From the NCBI RefSeq assembly GCF_001180185.1, contig NZ_CVSS01000051.1:93212-157211 (forward strand): a stretch of DNA of 64,000 nt. Reading direction: 5' to 3'. Position 1 is the stretch's first letter, and each line of letters starts with the position of its first letter. Below are positions 9,988-18,996 of this stretch, piece by piece. The notes beneath the pieces were generated by a model, which saw only the letters and a program-made list of their open reading frames with translations, searched no databases and was not told where the DNA came from. A program made the position numbers and the translations under genes. The DNA comes from Candidatus Pelagibacter communis. Its GTDB lineage: Bacteria > Pseudomonadota > Alphaproteobacteria > Pelagibacterales > Pelagibacteraceae.

Positions 9988-10578
9988 TCATTTTTTTAAA
10001 ACCAACTTAGCATTAAAAGAAAATGATCTTCTCTCACCTTCAACATTGAAAGGATAGGCAGTATGCATTAAATAATTTGGAAACAAATACATATCACCAA
10101 TTTTAGGAATTACATTATAAATACTTTTACTTAAAAAACCTCTTTGTCCATTTATAAAATCTATAGTACCGTTAGTTTTAATTTTTTTATTTTTAACCAT
10201 TTTGTTAGTTGTCATTTTCCTGGGTAGTTTTAAATAACCAACACCTGACAAATCACCTTCATGATAGTGTATAGGATTATATTCACCCTTAAATTGTCGA
10301 ACTACCCATAGATTCAAAATCTTAACTTTTTTTATATTCTTAATATTCTCATTTGATAAAAACTTAATAATAATTTTCTTCAATTCTTTTTCTAAGTTAT
10401 CTTTGATAAATTTTGAGGATATTTTTACTTCTTTATTTATTTGACTTGCAAGCTTTGGGCCATAGTCAATTTTTTTAAATTTTGATTTTTTCTCAAATTC
10501 TTTATTCAATGTATCAAAAAATTTTTTTGATAATCTAGTTTTACCTACAGAGGGACCGAATGGTTTGATATTTTTCAT
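9988..10578 (-). CDS. Putative 2OG-Fe(II) oxygenase-like protein
   Basis: This 196-aa protein resembles small bacterial oxygenases of the prolyl-hydroxylase type. A probable iron site can be seen: HYHEGD (near 107), a second histidine in LMHTAYPF, and a downstream arginine in GERRSFSFN that could bind 2-oxoglutarate. The N-terminal half is lysine-rich. Substrate is unknown. It appears cotranscribed with the homocysteine methyltransferase-family gene, but no functional link is evident. Confidence 0.6.
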   Translation of the reverse strand: MKNIKPFGPSVGKTRLSKKFFDTLNKEFEKKSKFKKIDYGPKLASQINKEVKISSKFIKDNLEKELKKIIIKFLSNENIKNIKKVKILNLWVVRQFKGEYNPIHYHEGDLSGVGYLKLPRKMTTNKMVKNKKIKTNGTIDFINGQRGFLSKSIYNVIPKIGDMYLFPNYLMHTAYPFNVEGERRSFSFNAKLVLKK

Positions 10579-10616
10579 AATATTATCTAATATAGTAAAA
10601 GATAATTAAATCAAGA

Positions 10617-11363
10617 TTATGAAAAAAGTCTCAAGCCCATTCTAGCAGCAACAAAAATAACTAATAGTGAAGTAATTAAAGCTAGCGTTTTATTAGATAA
10701 AAATTTTATATTTAGAAAATTTCCAATTTGACCTCCAATTAAAACTGCCAAAAATAGTAGCCAAAATTTTGAGAAGTTATCTATCACTAGATCTTTTGTG
10801 AACTGTCCAAAAACACCAAAAACAGAATTAATTAGAATAAACAGTGAGGCTGCACAAGCTATTTGTTTTGGGTATCCCGCTTTTAGAAGAAATAGTATAG
10901 GACTAAGAAAAATACCACCACCAATTCCAACGATGCCTGAAAAAAAACCTATTATAGATCCAATTATTATGGAAAAAACTTTTGAAAATTCATTAATTTT
11001 AAAATCACTTTTATTCAAAATTCTACTCTCTATAAAAAGCATAACTCCTGCAACAAACAATATTAGAAATAACAAAATTTCAAAAAGTTCTTTTGAGATT
11101 TGTAAAGTTGCTCCAAAAAATGTAAATGGTATGGATCCTATAAGATAAGGAAAAAGTAATTTTAAACTTAAATTTCCTGATCTTATGTAATTAATTGAGT
11201 TTCCTGAAACTACTATAATGTTGCAAAATAAAGCTATTACTGGAAAAATGTAGTATGGAATATCCCAAATTAGCATTAAAGCTAAATAAGTAGATCCGCC
11301 ACCAAAACCTACACTGGAATATAATAATGCTGTTATAAAAAAAAATATTGATAATATAATCAT
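10617..11363 (-). CDS. TauE/SafE-family permease
   Basis: A 248-aa membrane protein with seven to eight hydrophobic segments. The family signature appears twice, as SSVGFGGGSTY near the N-terminus and FSGIVGIGGGIFLSP in the second half. TauE/SafE proteins export sulfite or organosulfur anions, or act on other small anions. It is divergent from moaB with only 15 bases between starts. A sulfite-export role would fit the sulfonate genes further along, but that is inference. Confidence 0.85.
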   Translation of the reverse strand: MIILSIFFFITALLYSSVGFGGGSTYLALMLIWDIPYYIFPVIALFCNIIVVSGNSINYIRSGNLSLKLLFPYLIGSIPFTFFGATLQISKELFEILLFLILFVAGVMLFIESRILNKSDFKINEFSKVFSIIIGSIIGFFSGIVGIGGGIFLSPILFLLKAGYPKQIACAASLFILINSVFGVFGQFTKDLVIDNFSKFWLLFLAVLIGGQIGNFLNIKFLSNKTLALITSLLVIFVAARMGLRLFS

Positions 11364-11378
11364 ATTAAAAAAAATTTT

Positions 11379-11879
11379 ATGAGTGTTAATATAGCCTTAT
11401 TAACTGTAACAGATACAAGAACTTTTGATAATGATAAATCAGGCGATATTCTTGAGAAAAAGATAAAAGAGGCAAGTCACAATTTAATTGATAGAAAAAT
11501 TTGCAAAGACAATAAAGACGACATCATATTTATTTTAAAGGAGTGGATTAGTAAAAAAGATATTGATGTAGTGATTACGACAGGGGGGACAGGACTAACA
11601 GGTAGGGATATAACTCCTGAGGCATTAGATGAAGTAGCAGAAAAACATATACCTGGTTTTGGAGAAATATTTAGAAATTTGAGTTTAAAAACAGTTGGAA
11701 CTTCAGCTATTCAGTCTAGAGCCTGTGCAGTACTTTCGAATGGTAAGTATATTTTTGCTCTACCTGGATCTTCAGGTGGGGTAACAGATGCTTGGGATGG
11801 AATATTAAAACATCAACTAGATATTAACCACAAACCATGTAATTTTGTGGAGCTATTCCCAAGATTAAAAGAAAAGTAA
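11379..11879 (+). CDS. moaB: Molybdenum cofactor biosynthesis protein MoaB/Mog-type
   Basis: A 166-aa protein of the MoaB/MogA fold, which binds molybdopterin and in many bacteria adenylylates it before molybdate insertion. The TTGGTGLTGRD motif (near 68-78) is the family hallmark, and LPGSSGGV follows in the C-terminal third. The other moa genes lie about 5-9 kb away on the opposite strand. No separate MogA or MoeA is present in the window, so this may be the MPT adenylyltransferase. Confidence 0.88.
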   Translation: MSVNIALLTVTDTRTFDNDKSGDILEKKIKEASHNLIDRKICKDNKDDIIFILKEWISKKDIDVVITTGGTGLTGRDITPEALDEVAEKHIPGFGEIFRNLSLKTVGTSAIQSRACAVLSNGKYIFALPGSSGGVTDAWDGILKHQLDINHKPCNFVELFPRLKEK

Positions 11880-12125
11880 TTATTTTTGATATTTACTTTT
11901 CCACTCTGAATAAGGCATTCCATAAATTCGTTCTCTTGCCTCAGGATCAGAAATAGTGACACCTTTTTTTTCTGCTTCTTCTCTGTACCATCTCGATAAA
12001 CAGTTTCTACAAAAGTTAGCTAGGTTCATTAGATCAATGTTTTGAACATCTTTTCTTTCATTTAAATGTTTTAACAATCTTTCAAAAGTTGCAGACTGGA
12101 TTTCTATTTTTTCATTTTTATTCAT
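11880..12125 (-). CDS. DUF1244 family protein
   Basis: An 81-aa conserved alphaproteobacterial/gammaproteobacterial protein of unknown function. Family signatures are visible: DVQNIDLMNLANFCRNCLSRWY and YGMPYSEWKSKYQ. The two cysteines in FCRNCLS could bind a metal. The upstream ATG at 12161 would add a hydrophobic 12-residue leader unlike the family, so ATG 12125 is chosen, though neither start has a clear ribosome site. It abuts the convergent moaB end. Confidence 0.8.
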   Translation of the reverse strand: MNKNEKIEIQSATFERLLKHLNERKDVQNIDLMNLANFCRNCLSRWYREEAEKKGVTISDPEARERIYGMPYSEWKSKYQK

Positions 12126-12244
12126 AAAAAAAAATATTAATGACTTATAAAATAAGCACAAGATATAGTATTAATTCAATTAAAAGTAGAAAATTTAAAT
12201 TTTAACAAATAGACACAAGTAATAATTGTTAGTTTAATGAGTTA

Positions 12245-12436
12245 ATGGCTAAAAAGAAAAAGAAAAAAGCTAAGCCAAAGGCCAAGAAAAAAAAAGTAAA
12301 GTTGGCCAAATCATCTAGAAAAAAGATAAAAACGAGAAGAAAGGTTGTGGCAAAAAAGTCTGCGACTAAGAAGCGTTCTAAAAAATCTAGAAAAAATAAT
12401 AAACTTAAATCAATAAAAAAAACAAGAGGAGTAAAA
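12245..12436 (+). CDS. Lysine-rich, histone-H1-like leader in frame with the aldehyde dehydrogenase
   Basis: These 64 codons from ATG 12245 run without a stop into the aldehyde dehydrogenase. Thirty are Lys and six Arg, with Ala, Ser, Thr, Val and Pro between them and no acidic residue, resembling H1-like nucleoid proteins (AKPKAKKKK near the start). Mixed AAA/AAG lysine codons and GCC/GCG alanine codons argue against a simple poly-A artefact. It may be a true N-terminal extension, made only when translation begins at 12245, or a leader that affects initiation at 12437. Confidence 0.5.
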
Positions 12437-13981
12437 ATGAGTGCAGAAGCTATGAAAGTGTCATCTGTATTAGATACTTCTCATTTGAAAGTGAAATTCC
12501 CGTTTAAGTCAAAATACGGGAACTACATTAACGGTAAGTTTGTAGAACCAAAATCTGGAAAATATTTTGATAATACATCGCCGATTTCAAATGAAGTAAT
12601 CTGTTCGATTGCACGATCAAATGAAAAAGACGTAGACGCTGCATTGGATGCAGCTCACGCAGCTTTCCCAACTTGGGGTAAAACTTCAATTACGGAAAGA
12701 TCGAACATTCTTCTTAAGATTGCTGATGTAATTGAAAAAAATCTTAATGTATTAGCAACAGCAGAATGTTTAGATAATGGTAAACCTATAAGAGAATGTA
12801 TGGCTGCTGATTTACCTTTGGTAATAGATCATTGGAGATATTTTGCAGGTGTAATCAGAGCAGAAGAAGGTTCAGTTGCTGAAATTAGTAACAGTGAATA
12901 TTCTTATCACATTCCAGAACCGTTAGGTGTAGTTGGACAAATTATACCATGGAATTTTCCATTATTAATGGCAACTTGGAAACTTGCTCCAGCTTTAGCA
13001 GCAGGAAACTGTGTCGTGCTGAAACCAGCTGAGCAAACACCAGCATCAATCATGTTACTTATGGAACTAATTGGAGATTTATTACCTCCAGGAGTAGTTA
13101 ACGTTGTAAGTGGCTTTGGTTTAGAAGCTGGAAAACCACTAGCATCATCAAAAAGAATCAAAAAGATTGCTTTCACTGGTGAGACAACAACTGGTCGTTT
13201 GATTATGCAATATGCATCACAAAACTTGATTCCAATCACTTTGGAATTAGGTGGAAAATCTCCTAACATCTTCTTTGAAGACGTCATGGATAAAGATGAT
13301 GATTTCTTTGATAAATGTTTAGAGGGTTTTGCGATGTTTACATTAAACCAAGGTGAAGTTTGTACTTGTCCAAGCAGAGTACTGGTTCAAGAGTCTATCT
13401 ATGACAAGTTTATGGAAAAGGCTATTGCTAGAACAAAAGCTGTTAAGCAAGACAATCCTCTAAAAATGGAAACAATGATTGGAGCGCAAGCATCATTAGA
13501 ACAAATGGAAAAAATCAAATCTTATCTGGATTTAGGTAAGAAAGAAGGTGCTAAAGTTCTATGTGGTGGAAATGTTGCAAAAATCAATAGTGGTTTAGAA
13601 AAAGGAAACTACATTGAACCAACTATTTTTGAGGGTAATAACTCAATGCGTATCTTCCAAGAAGAAATTTTTGGACCAGTGGTATCAGTAACTAAATTTA
13701 AAGATGAAGCAGAAGCATTAGAAATTGCTAATGATACACTTTATGGATTAGGCGCTGGTGTATGGACTAGAAATGGAAATATCGCTTACAGAATGGGTAG
13801 AGAAATACAAGCAGGTAGAGTTTGGACAAACTGTTATCACGCTTATCCTGCACATGCTGCATTCGGTGGATACAAACAATCTGGTATCGGAAGAGAAACA
13901 CATAAAATGATGCTTAACCACTACAGACAAGTGAAGAATCTTCACGTGTCTTACAGTGAAAAGAAATTAGGCTTCTTTTAA
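12437..13981 (+). CDS. NAD-dependent acetaldehyde dehydrogenase, ExaC/AldB type
   Basis: A 514-residue aldehyde dehydrogenase that oxidises acetaldehyde or related short aldehydes to acids. The [11 protein letters not shown] motif and the catalytic loop [11 protein letters not shown] are diagnostic of the ExaC/AldB group, as is the DUF779 gene downstream. ATG 12437 has an excellent ribosome site (AGAGGAG at 12425-12431). The frame is open upstream to ATG 12245, adding 64 lysine-rich residues, described separately. Either start gives a complete enzyme domain. Confidence 0.93.
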   Translation: MSAEAMKVSSVLDTSHLKVKFPFKSKYGNYINGKFVEPKSGKYFDNTSPISNEVICSIARSNEKDVDAALDAAHAAFPTWGKTSITERSNILLKIADVIEKNLNVLATAECLDNGKPIRECMAADLPLVIDHWRYFAGVIRAEEGSVAEISNSEYSYHIPEPLGVVGQIIPWNFPLLMATWKLAPALAAGNCVVLKPAEQTPASIMLLMELIGDLLPPGVVNVVSGFGLEAGKPLASSKRIKKIAFTGETTTGRLIMQYASQNLIPITLELGGKSPNIFFEDVMDKDDDFFDKCLEGFAMFTLNQGEVCTCPSRVLVQESIYDKFMEKAIARTKAVKQDNPLKMETMIGAQASLEQMEKIKSYLDLGKKEGAKVLCGGNVAKINSGLEKGNYIEPTIFEGNNSMRIFQEEIFGPVVSVTKFKDEAEALEIANDTLYGLGAGVWTRNGNIAYRMGREIQAGRVWTNCYHAYPAHAAFGGYKQSGIGRETHKMMLNHYRQVKNLHVSYSEKKLGFF

Positions 13982-13998
13982 AAATAATCTAATATATA

Positions 13999-14024
13999 AT
14001 GGCTCGTGAGGAATCACGGGCCAT
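13999..14024 (+). promoter_or_regulatory. Perfectly paired 11-bp hairpin with GGAA tetraloop before the DUF779 gene
   Basis: The arms ATGGCTCGTGA and TCACGGGCCAT pair over 11 positions (one G-U) around a GGAA loop, which fits the stable GNRA class. It is GC-rich against its surroundings. It lies 17 bases after the dehydrogenase stop and six bases before ATG 14031. No T-run follows, so it is not a classical terminator; it may protect mRNA or control translation of the downstream gene, which has no Shine-Dalgarno. Confidence 0.65.
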
Positions 14025-14030
14025 AGTTCT

Positions 14031-14384
14031 ATGAAAGTAAAAGCAACCAGTTCAGCACTTAAACTAATTGAAGAGCTTAAAGCTCAACATGGAGAAGAAC
14101 TATTATTTCACCAGTCTGGTGGATGTTGTGATGGGAGTGCACCAATGTGTTATCCTAGAAATGAATATATGGTTGGCTCGAGTGATGTAAAATTAGGAGA
14201 AATTGGTGGAGTACCATTTTATATGAATGATGACCAGTATGAAAAATGGAAACACACAGATTTAACTATTGATGCTGTAAAAGGTATTGGTGGAATGTTT
14301 TCATTAGATAATGGCACAGGCAAGAGGTTCTTAACAAAATCTGAAATCTGCTTAGTAGTCGATAACGATGAAAAGAAAAATTAA
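14031..14384 (+). CDS. DUF779 family protein, partner of acetaldehyde dehydrogenase
   Basis: A 117-aa conserved protein with the family signature HQSGGCCDGSAPMCY (three Cys near 32-41), a possible metal or redox site, and FSLDNGTGKRFLTKSE near the C-terminus. DUF779 genes usually follow ExaC/AldB dehydrogenases, as here, but no enzymatic role is established to my knowledge. Its stop overlaps the convergent msrQ stop by four bases. Confidence 0.85.
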   Translation: MKVKATSSALKLIEELKAQHGEELLFHQSGGCCDGSAPMCYPRNEYMVGSSDVKLGEIGGVPFYMNDDQYEKWKHTDLTIDAVKGIGGMFSLDNGTGKRFLTKSEICLVVDNDEKKN

Positions 14385-14953
14385 TTACCTTTTTTAAACT
14401 TAATTCTAAAACTCAGAAGTAAAATTATAATTACTAAATAAATCAATGGTTTAAAAAATATTGTTTTAGATAACCAAATAAAATGCAAAATCCCAAGTAT
14501 TGCGATTATATAGATAGATTTATGTAGTTTTTTCCAATTTTGTTTTAATAGATGCATCATTTTTTTTGATGATGTAAAGGCAAGAGGAATCAATAATAGC
14601 CAAGCTGAAAAACCAATATATATATATTTTTTTTTAATAATATCATCTATTATTGGGCTCCAATTAAATCTGTAATCGATACCGATATAAGTAAGTAAAT
14701 GAAGAGTTGCATAAAAAAAAACAAATAGACCTAACATTCCTCTTATTTTAATCCAAAAAATTAAATTTGTAATTTTTTTGAGTGGGCTCATTGCCAAAGT
14801 TAAGCAAATAAATATTAAAGTCCACTCTCCAGTAAAATGAGTTATTTCTTTTACTGGCTCTGGGCCTAACTTATTAAGTATAATTTTATACATTATAAAA
14901 ACAAATGGAATAATACTTAAAATAAATACTCCTGACTTTAAAAATTTTGTCAT
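14381..14953 (-). CDS. msrQ: Heme-binding membrane subunit MsrQ (YedZ)
   Basis: A 190-aa inner-membrane cytochrome with about six hydrophobic segments and histidines placed in helices for heme binding (HFTGEWTL near 40, ATLHLLTY near 83, LHKSIYI and GILHFIW later). MsrQ passes quinone-derived electrons to MsrP for repair of oxidised methionines in periplasmic proteins. It is coupled to msrP by a TAATG overlap and ends the long moa-msr operon. Confidence 0.88.
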   Translation of the reverse strand: MTKFLKSGVFILSIIPFVFIMYKIILNKLGPEPVKEITHFTGEWTLIFICLTLAMSPLKKITNLIFWIKIRGMLGLFVFFYATLHLLTYIGIDYRFNWSPIIDDIIKKKYIYIGFSAWLLLIPLAFTSSKKMMHLLKQNWKKLHKSIYIIAILGILHFIWLSKTIFFKPLIYLVIIILLLSFRIKFKKGN

Positions 14954-15858
14954 TAGAAGTATTTTTTTAGATCCATGCCAGAATATAAATTTGCAACTTC
15001 ATCTCCATAACCATTGAACATTAAAGTTTTCACTCTTGGAGCTAAAATACTTTCTCCAATAACTCGTTCGGTGGCCTGAGACCATCTTGGGTGATCTACT
15101 TCTGGATTTACATTAGAGTAAAATCCATATTCTCTTGGAGAAGCATTTTTCCAAGCTGTATTAGGCATATTTTTTACTAGCTTTATTTTCACAATAGCTT
15201 TTGCACTTTTAAAACCATACTTCCATGGAATGAATATTCTTAAAGGTGCACCATTTTGATTTGGCAAAGGTTTGCCATATAAACCAGTTACTACAGTTGT
15301 AAGTGGATGCATTGCTTCATCAATTCTAAGGCCTTCAATATATGGCCAGTTTAAGATAGGATATCTTTGTCCAACCATTTCTTCCGGGTTATAAACTGAC
15401 TCAAATTCAACAAATTTTGCAGATGACTTAATTTTTACTTTGTTAAGTAATTTACTCATTGAAAATCCTAACCAAGGAATTATCATTGACCAACCCTCAA
15501 CACATCTAAGTTTCAATACTCTTTCTTCTGACGGAATTGCTAAGACTTCCTCAATTGGTAATTCAATTGTTTTTTCAACTTCACCTTCAATTTTAATACT
15601 CCACGGCCGAGTGATAAAATTTTGTGATCGTCTATAAGGATCACTCTTACTTGTGCCAAATTCATAATAATTATTATATGTTGTCACATCTTTGAAAGAA
15701 GTTAAATTAGAAATATTGTTATTAGCTATGCTATGATTTGAAAATGGCAATAAACTTAAAGACAATGAACTAAAACCGTAACCCAAATTTTTAAGAAACT
15801 TTCTTCTATTTTTGTAAACTTTTTCTGGAGTTATCTCTGAATGTTTAAATTTTTTCAT
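14953..15858 (-). CDS. msrP: Periplasmic methionine sulfoxide reductase catalytic subunit MsrP (YedY)
   Basis: A 301-aa molybdenum enzyme that reduces methionine sulfoxides in periplasmic proteins. A Tat signal is visible at the N-terminus (NRRKFLKNLG, arginines 18-19). The molybdenum-ligand cysteine is C119 in LRCVEGWSM. The C-terminal PEVDHPRWSQATER stretch is typical. MsrP uses the simple Mo-MPT cofactor, which fits its place at the end of an operon of moa genes. It overlaps the methyltransferase-like gene by four bases. Confidence 0.93.
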   Translation of the reverse strand: MKKFKHSEITPEKVYKNRRKFLKNLGYGFSSLSLSLLPFSNHSIANNNISNLTSFKDVTTYNNYYEFGTSKSDPYRRSQNFITRPWSIKIEGEVEKTIELPIEEVLAIPSEERVLKLRCVEGWSMIIPWLGFSMSKLLNKVKIKSSAKFVEFESVYNPEEMVGQRYPILNWPYIEGLRIDEAMHPLTTVVTGLYGKPLPNQNGAPLRIFIPWKYGFKSAKAIVKIKLVKNMPNTAWKNASPREYGFYSNVNPEVDHPRWSQATERVIGESILAPRVKTLMFNGYGDEVANLYSGMDLKKYF

Positions 15859-16517
15859 TTTTTAAAAAAATTTCTCAAAATCATTTTTATTTTCTTCAAA
15901 AACGGATAGATAATCTTTATAAAGCCATTGTAATTCCACACCTGTTTAATTGGATTTGCTTCAATTTCGAAATTTCCTTTTTTATGTATCATCGCTAAAC
16001 CATTTTCTTGATTATCTAAGAATATTTTAAGAGAACAAAGATTCATGTTGCTATAGTAAAACTCTTTGATCGCATCAAGAGTTAAATCATAAACAATAGA
16101 ATTTCGAGTATCTTTTTTTAATCTAAGCGGATAGTTGTCAATATCATCAATAAATATTGCACCATCTTTCTTAACATATTTAAAATATTTCAATAACAAC
16201 TCTTTAACATGAAAATCTTCATGGTTACTATCGATGAAAATTAAATCTAATCCTGTTTCTTTTATTTCTGGAAAATTACTGATTACATTTTCTATATCTA
16301 GATCATTTGATTTTAAAAATTTCCATTTGGAAGATTTGCTTACATTGCTATAATCTTCAATATCTACACTCAATACTGAGGCATTATTTTTTTCAGCAAA
16401 AGAAATAAATTTATTTGTGGATAACGCTCTTTGTACACCAAACTCTAATATTGTAGGATTTTGTTTTGTTGATGCAAACTCTACCATTCGATCTAAATGA
16501 TTAAAAAATTTATACAT
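15855..16517 (-). CDS. SAM-dependent methyltransferase-like protein (Methyltransf_24 type)
   Basis: A 220-aa protein with a Rossmann-like fold. Motif I reads ILEFGVQRALST instead of the usual glycine-rich ExGxxxG loop, followed by an acidic strand end (VLSVDIED) and DLIFIDSNH, which fits motif IV of methyltransferases acting on small molecules or sugars. The degenerate motif I leaves activity uncertain. It lies inside the moa-msr operon between moaE and msrP, with no evident link to molybdenum cofactor. Confidence 0.6.
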   Translation of the reverse strand: MYKFFNHLDRMVEFASTKQNPTILEFGVQRALSTNKFISFAEKNNASVLSVDIEDYSNVSKSSKWKFLKSNDLDIENVISNFPEIKETGLDLIFIDSNHEDFHVKELLLKYFKYVKKDGAIFIDDIDNYPLRLKKDTRNSIVYDLTLDAIKEFYYSNMNLCSLKIFLDNQENGLAMIHKKGNFEIEANPIKQVWNYNGFIKIIYPFLKKIKMILRNFFKK

Positions 16518-16521
16518 AAAT

Positions 16522-16965
16522 CTATTTATTCAATTTTTTTCCAATAAGCCACTCACTTTTTTGGTCTTCATAATATTCTTTTTTCCAAATTGGTGATCTC
16601 TTTTTTATCTCCTCAATGATAAATCTTGATAGCACATATGCTTGATCACGATGTTTACAAGCAACAGCAATAATAATACTTATTTCACCTAATTTAAGAT
16701 GTCCTTTAGCGTGTTCTATAAATACAGCTTTATCTTTGATGTTTAATTCTTTATCTGCTTCATTGTAAATGTCCTTAAAACTTTTTATAACCATCTCATC
16801 ATGAGTATCATAAGTTATTCCAGTCACTTTTTTATTCACATTTGTATTTCTTACTGTTCCTAAAAAATAAATTGATGCTCCAAATTTAGAGTCCTTGATA
16901 AACTTTTCAGCATTTGAAGTAAGTATCTTTTCTTTTTTTAAGTCTACTATTTTTGTGTGAAGCAT
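16522..16965 (-). CDS. moaE: Molybdopterin synthase catalytic subunit MoaE
   Basis: Large subunit of MPT synthase (147 aa), which uses MoaD thiocarboxylate to put two sulfurs on cyclic pyranopterin. Visible family features are GASIYFLGTVRN near the N-terminus, EHAKGHLKLGE in the middle, and the KRSPIWKKEYY motif with active-site lysines near the C-terminus. The start overlaps the moaD stop (TAATG), so the two synthase subunits are made together. Confidence 0.93.
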   Translation of the reverse strand: MLHTKIVDLKKEKILTSNAEKFIKDSKFGASIYFLGTVRNTNVNKKVTGITYDTHDEMVIKSFKDIYNEADKELNIKDKAVFIEHAKGHLKLGEISIIIAVACKHRDQAYVLSRFIIEEIKKRSPIWKKEYYEDQKSEWLIGKKLNK

Positions 16966-17234
16966 TAACCTCCTCCGATAGGGGGTATAATACCAATCTT
17001 TTGATCTTTTGTGATTTTATAATTGTCGCTAATTATTTCATTATCCTCAGAACAAAAAGCTGAGGATTTTATAACTTTGATAAAATTTTCATTACCTTGA
17101 AATTTTTGGTCTATATATTTTATGATCTCATTCCTTAAATCATCTATTGAAGCTTTATGTTTAAGGTTAAATTCTAAGTGATCCTTATCACTGAAATCTC
17201 TACTAGCTCCAAATAGTTCTAATTTAATTTTCAA
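16965..17234 (-). CDS. moaD: Molybdopterin synthase sulfur carrier subunit MoaD
   Basis: Ubiquitin-like sulfur carrier (89 aa) whose C-terminal Gly is adenylylated and turned into a thiocarboxylate. The tail ends GGG after IIPPI, which fits MoaD. The start is TTG at 17234, overlapping the stop of the upstream serine hydrolase gene. The final glycine codons read GGAGGAGGT and also form a strong ribosome site for moaE, whose ATG follows at once. Confidence 0.88.
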   Translation of the reverse strand: MKIKLELFGASRDFSDKDHLEFNLKHKASIDDLRNEIIKYIDQKFQGNENFIKVIKSSAFCSEDNEIISDNYKITKDQKIGIIPPIGGG

Positions 17235-18523
17235 TTTATTTCTTTACCTTTTTTAAATGGATCTAATAGTAGTTTTTTGTGATTATATTTATATTGTCCA
17301 TTATTATAATGGAGTGAATTAACAACCAGAATTCTTGAATTTTCTACATCAATTAAAATCATATTCCCACCATAGCCACCCATGCCAAATATAATTTTGT
17401 CTTTTAATCCTGGAAAATCCATATGAAATTGACCCCCATATGATTTTGTACGATTAAATGCAGGCTCTTCTTTTTCTTTGCTTCCTTTTGGTATTCTTCT
17501 TTTATAAATTTCTTTTAAATATTTTCCAACACAAGTATCATTCTGATAATCATCCATTATAGCCTTAGCTATTCTAAGATAGTCAAATCTCGTTGCCATT
17601 ATGTTAGGATGTCCATTTCCCCAAATTTCATTTAAACTTGTATAGCCATAACGAATGCTATTTTTGATCTTTATTTTATCGTTGAAAACTTTGCTATAAA
17701 ATTTGTCATAATCTTCACCAATTTTAAATTTCATATAGTTTAAAATTAGCTGAGTGACAAATCCATTGTAATTGTATCTTTCCTTAGATTTTTTTGTATT
17801 TTGGTTGTTAAAGTAAGAGCGCATTGTTGTTGCAATATCTCTATCTTCATATGCACCTAATTTACTGGTACCATCTTCAAATTCATCGATGTATTTTTGA
17901 TCACCAGTATTCATATTTAAAAAATTAATTAATTTTTGATCATGATAAAGAGAATCTTTTATTATAGGCCAGTCATTTACTCTAGCATCAACTCCATCAA
18001 TATAACCATCACATATTGCGTGACCTACTAAATAAGAAGTTACTGACTTACCCATTGACATTGAGTAAAATTTTGTTTCATTATTCAAAAACTCTCCCAG
18101 TCTCTCTTTAGGAGAAAGTTCATCAATTAATACTTCACCATCTTGATAATATAAATAACTAAGGATACCTTTGGTTTTCATTTGCTTTTTTACAAATTTA
18201 TCTTCAATTAAGTTGAATTTAAAATCGTAGGAACTATTTGTCGGTTTAAACTCTTTTAAATGTTGACTTCTATCTCTATATGAATATTTCCATAAATAAT
18301 AAATCAGCGTATCTCTGTTTGGGTTTGAATGATAGGCAATATTAGTAGCTGATAATGCTTTATTTTTTATTTTGATATTTAGATTGTGAGATCCTTGCTC
18401 ATTTAAATATTGATGATGTCCGTTTTCAGAAAGCCACTTACTAAAAAACCAATTTAATCTCTCAGCAAATGCATTGCTTGAAGCAAATAAGCTCAAAGTA
18501 AGGATGATAACTATTTTTTTCAT
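17231..18523 (-). CDS. Secreted beta-lactamase-fold serine hydrolase
   Basis: A 430-aa protein with a signal peptide (hydrophobic to about residue 18, cleavage near ANAFA) and the class C beta-lactamase/esterase core. The nucleophile motif is S156-M-G-K159, with a second motif YNYNG near 243 and a glycine-rich FGMGGYGGN late in the protein. Such proteins hydrolyse esters, amides or D-peptides; the substrate is unknown. It sits inside the moa operon, overlapping moaD and the thioesterase gene by four bases each. Confidence 0.8.
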   Translation of the reverse strand: MKKIVIILTLSLFASSNAFAERLNWFFSKWLSENGHHQYLNEQGSHNLNIKIKNKALSATNIAYHSNPNRDTLIYYLWKYSYRDRSQHLKEFKPTNSSYDFKFNLIEDKFVKKQMKTKGILSYLYYQDGEVLIDELSPKERLGEFLNNETKFYSMSMGKSVTSYLVGHAICDGYIDGVDARVNDWPIIKDSLYHDQKLINFLNMNTGDQKYIDEFEDGTSKLGAYEDRDIATTMRSYFNNQNTKKSKERYNYNGFVTQLILNYMKFKIGEDYDKFYSKVFNDKIKIKNSIRYGYTSLNEIWGNGHPNIMATRFDYLRIAKAIMDDYQNDTCVGKYLKEIYKRRIPKGSKEKEEPAFNRTKSYGGQFHMDFPGLKDKIIFGMGGYGGNMILIDVENSRILVVNSLHYNNGQYKYNHKKLLLDPFKKGKEIN

Positions 18524-18990
18524 TTTTTAAGCTTAGATGAAAACTTTAAATTTTCATTATTAAATTTAGATTTATTCTTATCTATAAAGTCGTCCATTAT
18601 CTTTACTTTTTCTTCCTCAAATTCGGCAACTTTTCTTTCATTGAGATCTACATACAAAGCTAGAATTTCAATTGTTGAGGCTAGGAATTTTTTTTCTTTA
18701 TGTATCATTTCCATTTTATATTGAAGTCTTTTTTTATCATGATCAAAAAAAACACAATTAATATCAACTTCATCATTTAGTTGGAGTTCTTGATTATAAG
18801 TTATATGAGACTCTACAATCATTGTACTTTTTTTAGTTGTTTTTGCGGAGTGCTCACCCATTTTAAAGATATTATTAAGAGTATCAGCACCATATTTATC
18901 AAACATTAAAAGATAATATGAAACATTCATATGATCGTTATAATCAATCCAATCTTTGATAACTTTTTGAGAACTTAAATAAACAGACAT
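18520..18990 (-). CDS. Hotdog-fold acyl-CoA thioesterase family protein
   Basis: A 156-aa single hotdog domain. The WIDYNDHMNVSYYLLMFD stretch near the N-terminus carries the catalytic-type Asp/His-x-Asn of 4-hydroxybenzoyl-CoA-like thioesterases. The chain to the C-terminus is helical and lysine-rich. Substrate is unknown. It lies between moaC and the serine hydrolase, coupled to the latter by an ATGA overlap; both may be passengers in this operon. Confidence 0.75.
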   Translation of the reverse strand: MSVYLSSQKVIKDWIDYNDHMNVSYYLLMFDKYGADTLNNIFKMGEHSAKTTKKSTMIVESHITYNQELQLNDEVDINCVFFDHDKKRLQYKMEMIHKEKKFLASTIEILALYVDLNERKVAEFEEEKVKIMDDFIDKNKSKFNNENLKFSSKLKK

Positions 18991-18996
18991 TAAATA

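Noticed and set aside
12907..13287. Minus-strand 126-codon ORF in the aldehyde dehydrogenase
   Set aside because: It is the complement of highly conserved dehydrogenase motifs; its Pro/Ser/Thr content reflects the opposite strand.
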